Assembly (NCBI GenBank): GCA_052143895.1
Contig: JBKQRT010000169.1
Span: forward strand, 1-37,820
Origin: Bog-756 sp052143895
Lineage (GTDB): Bacteria > Actinomycetota > Acidimicrobiia > Acidimicrobiales > RAAP-2
Reading direction: 5' to 3'
DNA length: 37,820 nucleotides
Shown: one piece after another, positions 33,561 through 37,820 of the stretch
Layout of the letters: every line of letters begins with the position of its first letter
Numbering within the stretch: the first letter of the stretch is position 1
Notes under the pieces: generated by a model
What the model saw: only the letters and a program-made list of their open reading frames with translations
Databases searched by the model: none
Told to the model about the DNA's origin: nothing
Position numbers and translations under genes: made by a program

Positions 33561-34478
33561 TCACCAGCCACGCTCGGCCAGATGGACCCCGAGCGTGCCG
33601 ATCTCCTGCCCGGCCATGGCCTCGCCGAGCCCCGTGGAGACCTTCGCCACCAGGTCGGCGTCCCGGAAGTGGGCCGTGGCCTCGACGATGGCCCGTGCCA
33701 TCCGCGACGGGTTCCCGCTCTTGAAGATCCCGGACCCGACGAAGACCGCCTCGGCCCCGAGCTGCATGACGAGGGACGCATCGGCCGGTGTGGCGATCCC
33801 GCCGGCGCAGAAGAGCGGCACCGGGAGGCGCCCGGTCGAGGCGATCTCCTGGACCAGTCCGATGGGGGCGGCCAGGTCCTTCGCCCACCCGTAACGCTCG
33901 GCCGAGTCCGCCTCGGTCACCCGGCGGATGTCACCCAGGATGGAGCGCAGGTGGCGAACCGCCTCGACGATGTTTCCGGTGCCGGCCTCCCCCTTCGACC
34001 GGATCAAGGCCGCGCCCTCGGAGATGCGCCGGAGCGCCTCACCCAGGTTGGTGGCGCCGCAGACGAACGGGACCTCGAAGGCCCACTTGTCGATGTGGTA
34101 GGCCTCGTCCGCCGGGGTGAGCACTTCGCTCTCGTCGATGTAGTCCACACCGAGGGACGTCAGGACCTGGGCCTCGGCGAAGTGGCCGATGCGGGCCTTG
34201 GCCATCACCGGGATCGTCACCGTCGCCTTGATGCCCTCGATGAGCGCCGGATCGCTCATCCGGGCCACACCACCGTCGCGGCGGATGTCGGCTGGGACCC
34301 TCTCGAGGGCCATGACGGCCACCGCCCCGGCGTCCTCGGCCACCTTGGCCTGCTCGGCGTCGACGACGTCCATGATCACACCACCCCGGAGCATCTCGGC
34401 CAGGCCGCGCTTGACGGTGAAGGTGCCGGTCGGGCGATCGGTTGACGGCACGCCTGGCTGGCTCGAGGGGGTCGACAT
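33561..34478 (-). CDS. pdxS: Pyridoxal 5'-phosphate synthase lyase subunit PdxS
   Basis: PdxS builds pyridoxal phosphate from ribose 5-phosphate, glyceraldehyde 3-phosphate and ammonia. The 305-residue TIM-barrel protein shows GGVIMDVVDAEQAKVAEDAG, ALERVPADIR, the substrate lysine in PVMAKARIGHF, YIDESEVLTPADE, the second lysine in IRSKGEAGTGNI, and FCAGGIATPADA. Two ATGs exist, 34487 and 34478. TAGAAT overlaps the first and ends 7 bases before the second, so I chose 34478. It opens the long minus-strand block. Confidence 0.96.
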   Translation of the reverse strand: MSTPSSQPGVPSTDRPTGTFTVKRGLAEMLRGGVIMDVVDAEQAKVAEDAGAVAVMALERVPADIRRDGGVARMSDPALIEGIKATVTIPVMAKARIGHFAEAQVLTSLGVDYIDESEVLTPADEAYHIDKWAFEVPFVCGATNLGEALRRISEGAALIRSKGEAGTGNIVEAVRHLRSILGDIRRVTEADSAERYGWAKDLAAPIGLVQEIASTGRLPVPLFCAGGIATPADASLVMQLGAEAVFVGSGIFKSGNPSRMARAIVEATAHFRDADLVAKVSTGLGEAMAGQEIGTLGVHLAERGW

Positions 34479-34485
34479 GGGAGTC

Positions 34486-34491
34486 ATTCTA
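34486..34491 (-). promoter_or_regulatory. Candidate -10 box (TAGAAT) for leaderless pdxS
   Basis: TAGAAT on the minus strand is close to the consensus TATAAT. It ends 7 bases before the ATG at 34478. It overlaps the alternative ATG at 34487, which argues against that start. No -35 is evident. Confidence 0.45.
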
Positions 34492-34784
34492 CCGCCGGGC
34501 GACGAGCGCAGCTCCGACGGGCACGCGACCGGTCGTCCGCCCGAGCCGGTGTGACGCCGGGCGCTGGACGCCGAGCGGAGTCACGCACTAGAAACGGGCG
34601 TCAGCGCCGCCCTCGGCGTCCACAGGTCCCTGCTCCGATCCGGGCCCGGAACGGCGACACCGGGGCCCCCGGGACCGGCCCGGCGGCCACCGGGCCCTCG
34701 TCAGCAGGATCGGAGGGGATGAGCGCAATGGAGCGGTGCCCTACGCGGTTCCACCCACGCAACACACGCCAGGCGGCATGCTCG
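34492..34784. other. Divergent intergenic region between pdxS and flippase gene
   Basis: About 290 bases carry no supported gene. A possible GTG-started frame of 78 codons at 34551-34787 is Arg/Pro/Gly-rich with no family resemblance, and I do not call it. The region is full of short GC palindromes such as GGGCCCGG (34642-34649) and its complement at 34690-34697. TAGGGT at 34785-34790 next to the flippase start resembles a -10 box but is only one base from the ATG at 34792. Confidence 0.5.
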
Positions 34785-34788
34785 TAGG

Positions 34789-36309
34789 GTGATGGAACAC
34801 ATCCGCCCCCGGGACACGCCCCAGATCGATCCGCCGCCAGCGGCGGATGGCGGCGGAACGGGCGCTGCCGTGCAGGCCGGCCAGGACGTGGACGCCGACC
34901 AGGGTTCCGGGGTCGGGGCCGTGGTCGGGGCGATGTTCCGGCGGGACTCGCTCTACATGGTGGCCTCGTCGCTGCAACTGCTGTCCGGGGTCATCGTCAC
35001 GCCCGTCATGACCCGGGTCCTGGGGCTCCATCAGTACGGCATCTTCGCCGCCGACCTGGCGCTCCTCTACGTGCTGTACTACACGGCCAATCTGGGCCTC
35101 AACATCGGCATCCAGCGCCTCTACAGCCAGGCCGACGGCGACCGCAAGACCCGCAACCTGCTGGCCGCGGCCCTGGCGCTCGTCTCGCTGGTCACCGCCC
35201 TGGTCTACCTGACCGGCCCTCGGTGGAGCCCAGTCCTCGGATTCGGTCACTTCCCGCTGTCGACCCGGCTGACGGTCGTCTGGTCGGGGCTGTTCGCCAT
35301 GACGTGGATCTGCCTGGCCATCCTCCGGTGCCACGAACGCCTGCTCGTGTTCACGGTCGTGTGCCTGCTGCAAGCCATCGTCGGCATCGGGATCGGAACG
35401 CTGGCCGCGTACCTCCACCATCACCTGGCGACCGACGTCCTGTGGTGCGCCCTTCTCACCCAAGCCGTGGCGGTCCTGCTGTCCCTGGCGACCATCACCC
35501 CCCACTGGCGCGGCCTGTGGGACGTCCGGACGGTCGGAGCCACGCTGAGGTTCTCCCTCCCCATCGTCCCGCTCCAGCTCTCGACCTTCGTGCTGTCGGC
35601 CTCGGACCGGTTCATCATCCTGCGCGACCTCGGTCCGGGACCGACCGGCCGGTACCAGGTCGCCTACACGCTCGGTGCTGTCGGGGTCAGCCTGCTCACC
35701 TTCCTCAACCTCGCCTGGCTCCCCCGCATCTTCGCCATACGCGACCGTCACGCCAGAGCCGAGGTACTGGCCGCCAGTCGTGACGGTCTCTACCGACTCC
35801 TCGTCCCCATCACCATCGGCATCGCCCTGGCTGGCCCGATCCTGCTCCGGATCTGGGCGCCCCGGAGCTTCCGGACCGAGCAGCTGCTCCCCGTCATCGT
35901 GCTGGTCGTCGCGTCGACGATCCCGGTCTGCACGGCGTTCGTGCATTCGAGATTGATCCTCTCTGAAGGCCGATCGGCCGTCGTGGCACTGGTCACCGTC
36001 GTCGCCGCCGGCGTCAACGTGGCGCTGAACCTCATGCTGGTGCCCCACCTGGGTATCAACGGATCAGCCCTGGCCACGACCATCAGCTACACCTTGTTGG
36101 CTGCCGGCATGGCCGCGCTGAGCCGGCTGTTGCTCCCGCTGGCCCGTCCCACCATCCGGCTCTGGGGGTCGCTCCTGCTGGCGGAGACCGTCGTCCTGCT
36201 CTCCAGCCGGATCCCGGTCCACGGTCCGTGGCTCGCCCTCAGAGGTGCGGGGATCGCGGTCGCGGTCGTCGTGGCCTATGCGACGCTGCGAGAGCTCCAG
36301 GCGGTCTGA
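34789..36309 (+). CDS. Polysaccharide flippase, Wzx/MOP superfamily
   Basis: The 506-residue protein has an N-terminal polar stretch of about 48 residues, then about twelve to fourteen hydrophobic helices in the pattern of O-antigen/teichoic-acid flippases. The first helix region reads SLYMVASSLQLLSGVIVTPVMTRVLGLHQYGIFA, which is typical, and NVALNLMLVPHLGINGSALATTISY near residue 420 is a hallmark of the superfamily. It would move lipid-linked oligosaccharides across the membrane. The start may be GTG 34789, ATG 34792 or, if the nearby TAGGGT is a promoter, a codon further in. It is convergent with the sulfotransferase gene, with 4 bases between the stops. Confidence 0.82.
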   Translation: MMEHIRPRDTPQIDPPPAADGGGTGAAVQAGQDVDADQGSGVGAVVGAMFRRDSLYMVASSLQLLSGVIVTPVMTRVLGLHQYGIFAADLALLYVLYYTANLGLNIGIQRLYSQADGDRKTRNLLAAALALVSLVTALVYLTGPRWSPVLGFGHFPLSTRLTVVWSGLFAMTWICLAILRCHERLLVFTVVCLLQAIVGIGIGTLAAYLHHHLATDVLWCALLTQAVAVLLSLATITPHWRGLWDVRTVGATLRFSLPIVPLQLSTFVLSASDRFIILRDLGPGPTGRYQVAYTLGAVGVSLLTFLNLAWLPRIFAIRDRHARAEVLAASRDGLYRLLVPITIGIALAGPILLRIWAPRSFRTEQLLPVIVLVVASTIPVCTAFVHSRLILSEGRSAVVALVTVVAAGVNVALNLMLVPHLGINGSALATTISYTLLAAGMAALSRLLLPLARPTIRLWGSLLLAETVVLLSSRIPVHGPWLALRGAGIAVAVVVAYATLRELQAV

Positions 36310-36313
36310 CGGC

Positions 36314-37282
36314 TCACGCCCGGGACCGGGGAAGGGCTGTCGCCCGTGCACGCCTCGGGTACGGCCCGACCGGCGCCGAGCGGTCATGCCGGTAGCCGTA
36401 GATCCGCCTCGTCGGCCAGGTGAGGCCCGACACCAGCAGGTGCCTGGACGCGCTCATCTGGGTGAGCCACCGGTCGTCCCTGACGATCTGGGCGCCTTCG
36501 GCGGCGAATCTCGACGGGTTGCCGGCGATCCCGTGCCCGCTGGCCATGCCCGACGGCGGGCGGAAGGTCAGTCCGCTCAGCGCCATGCAGGTCTGCAGCG
36601 TCCCGTCGATATCTTCGACGTAGTCCTCGTACCGGATGACCGTCGTGGGAACCCCCCGCCGGGCCAGGTGGCGGAACAGATGGTTGAAGACATCCCATCG
36701 GATGCACACCTCGACCGGTGCATGGGCGGCCATGACCGGGTCCCCCGGTCCGGTGCCCGAGTGCGGGCGCCGGACCGGGCTGCTCCACGAGTGGACCACG
36801 GCCGACGGATGACGAACGAGGTGCACCACGCGCAGGTCGATGCCCTCGGTCCCGGCCAACAGGTAGGCCCACGAGGGGTGCTTGGAGGAGTCGACGATGA
36901 CCGACGAGCCCGACAGTTCGGCGATGATCGGGTACAGGTCGGCCAACACCGATCGGGCCCGCGCCACAAGGGCACCGCGACCGGCGAGGATCACCGGCAA
37001 TTGCATCCGGTGGTTGACCCGGGTGAAGAAGGACACGAGCTCGCGCCCGGCAGGGGTGTCCCACCCCCCGACCAGGCGCCGGCCCACCTCCGACCAGAGC
37101 TCGCAGTCGCGGACGCTGCGGCCGCACCCGCACAGCTCCCCTGCCGCCACTCCCCGTTCGAAGAGGTTCTTCAGCTCGCCGACGGCGCAGGTCCCCGGCT
37201 GCGCGGCGATGAGGCGCTCCAGCACCGTCGATCCGGACCGCCCCTCGCCACCGATGAACAGCACCCTGGTCGACGTGGCCAT
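36314..37282 (-). CDS. Sulfotransferase family protein
   Basis: The 322-residue product resembles PAPS-dependent sulfotransferases. The 5'-phosphosulfate loop is FIGGEGRSGSTVLERL near residue 10, and the 3'-phosphate site is VVHLVRHPSAVVHSW around residue 145-160. The segment VIVDSSKHPSWAYLL is typical of bacterial members. Several Cys (LCGCGRSVRDCELW) could bind metal or form disulfides. The acceptor, probably a glycan or lipid, is unknown. The frame is open to 37396; the ATG at 37282 has AGGAG close upstream and sits 19 bases after the next sulfotransferase. Confidence 0.82.
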   Translation of the reverse strand: MATSTRVLFIGGEGRSGSTVLERLIAAQPGTCAVGELKNLFERGVAAGELCGCGRSVRDCELWSEVGRRLVGGWDTPAGRELVSFFTRVNHRMQLPVILAGRGALVARARSVLADLYPIIAELSGSSVIVDSSKHPSWAYLLAGTEGIDLRVVHLVRHPSAVVHSWSSPVRRPHSGTGPGDPVMAAHAPVEVCIRWDVFNHLFRHLARRGVPTTVIRYEDYVEDIDGTLQTCMALSGLTFRPPSGMASGHGIAGNPSRFAAEGAQIVRDDRWLTQMSASRHLLVSGLTWPTRRIYGYRHDRSAPVGPYPRRARATALPRSRA

Positions 37283-37301
37283 CGCTCCTGCCGCCGCCGG
37301 G

Positions 37302-37820
37302 TCAGGCGGCCGGATAGCCGAGCCGCTGGGACTCATCGGCGACCAGGGGGAGCACCTCGGAGATCTCGCGTTCGACCTTTCGCCACTTGTCGGCACTCGG
37401 CCTGGTCCAGGTGTTCACCACCGGCAGCTTCCGGCTGTAGCGCTCGAGCGGGACGGGATCGAGTTCGGCCCACCTGGCCAGTTCGGCGAGCACCGGGCCG
37501 GGGTCGGCGGCCACTTCCTCGTAGCGGATCCGGAATACCCGCCCGGGGTCGGTCGGGAGGTCGCGCCCGCAGTACTCGTTGTACAGACGCCACTGATGGG
37601 CGCAGATCTCCATGACCGTGGATCCGTCCAGCCCCTCCCACCCGGGAGGGAGCCCGAAGCACCAGTGCGTGCCCGGATAACCCTTGATGGTGAACCCCGG
37701 AGGCAGCTCGAACCGTTGGAACCGCGACTCCTCCGTCCAGCCCCGATAGATCGATGCGATCGACCCGCGAGGGTCTCTCACCACGTACACGAACTGGGCG
37801 TCGGGGAAGGCACGAAGCAG
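37302..37820 (-). CDS. Sulfotransferase family protein, 5' end outside window
   Basis: Only the C-terminal 172 residues are present; the frame is open to the right edge. The 3'-phosphate-binding element AQFVYVVRDPRGSIASIYRGW is clear, and RIRYEEVAADPGPVLAELARWAEL is the standard late helix of the family. The ending WRKVEREISEVLPLVADESQRLGYPA is typical of bacterial sulfotransferases. It is transcribed with the downstream sulfotransferase. An internal ATG-like start near 37790 would break the conserved strand, so the gene surely begins beyond 37820. Confidence 0.82.
   Translation of the reverse strand: MLRAFPDAQFVYVVRDPRGSIASIYRGWTEESRFQRFELPPGFTIKGYPGTHWCFGLPPGWEGLDGSTVMEICAHQWRLYNEYCGRDLPTDPGRVFRIRYEEVAADPGPVLAELARWAELDPVPLERYSRKLPVVNTWTRPSADKWRKVEREISEVLPLVADESQRLGYPAA

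Noticed and set aside
34642..34697. GGGCCCGG and its complement as a hairpin in the pdxS-flippase gap
   Set aside because: Each arm is itself nearly palindromic and the region is almost all G and C, so the match is expected by chance; it is 40 bases apart with no T-tract.
34551..34787. Possible small gene of 78 codons between pdxS and the flippase
   Set aside because: The translation is Arg/Pro/Gly-rich without hydrophobic or domain pattern, there is no ribosome site, and it runs into the flippase start.

Overview
This window is a GC-rich, gene-dense chromosomal segment from an actinobacterium, most likely of the Acidimicrobiia. The core gene order (pdxS-pdxT-yebC-ruvC-ruvA-ruvB, yajC-secD-secF-rel, hisS, aspS, rarA, alaS-ruvX-mltG-aroE) is the one known from Mycobacterium and Streptomyces. 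The GYWLVASDGGIF-type repeat protein is something I associate with Acidimicrobiia; that lineage call is inference. I found no rRNA or tRNA genes, CRISPR arrays, insertion sequences or prophage genes. I see no obviously new multi-gene system; the window is mostly housekeeping with a few unusual additions.

Layout. Positions 1-6627 hold an AI-2E family transporter (-), a YbhN/UPF0104 membrane protein (+), polyphosphate kinase (-) and a RodA-like SEDS protein (+). From 34487 down to 6640 about 28 kb runs on the minus strand. In transcription order it holds pdxS, pdxT, yebC, ruvC, ruvA, ruvB, queA, tgt, yajC, secD, secF, rel, hisS, aspS, rarA, a secreted S53 protease, a DUF948 protein, a DUF6167-like protein, alaS, ruvX, mltG, aroE, a second SEDS protein (rodA) and a DUF151 bifunctional nuclease. 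From 34789 to the right edge a polysaccharide flippase (+) and two sulfotransferases (-, the second cut by the window edge) look like the edge of a surface-glycan locus.

How the genes work together. PdxS/PdxT make pyridoxal phosphate. RuvABC resolves Holliday junctions, RarA acts at stalled forks, and RuvX is a RuvC-like nuclease relative. QueA and Tgt belong to queuosine tRNA modification. YajC/SecD/SecF assist Sec export. Rel sets (p)ppGpp levels, and Ppk makes the other stress polymer, polyphosphate. HisRS, AspRS and AlaRS charge tRNA; AspRS carries the residues of a non-discriminating enzyme. MltG and the two SEDS proteins build and trim peptidoglycan. Seven gene junctions use 4-base ATGA/GTGA overlaps, implying translational coupling.

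Most notable: (i) a sedolisin protease joined to a TIG domain and six 42-residue repeats with a higher-order two-repeat alternation; (ii) a 191-base antisense overlap between the ends of the YbhN-like gene and ppk; (iii) a recurring TAnnnT hexamer 6-9 bases ahead of several start codons, suggesting leaderless mRNAs; (iv) GC-rich hairpins at pdxS/pdxT and after yebC; (v) oppositely charged tails on YajC and SecF.
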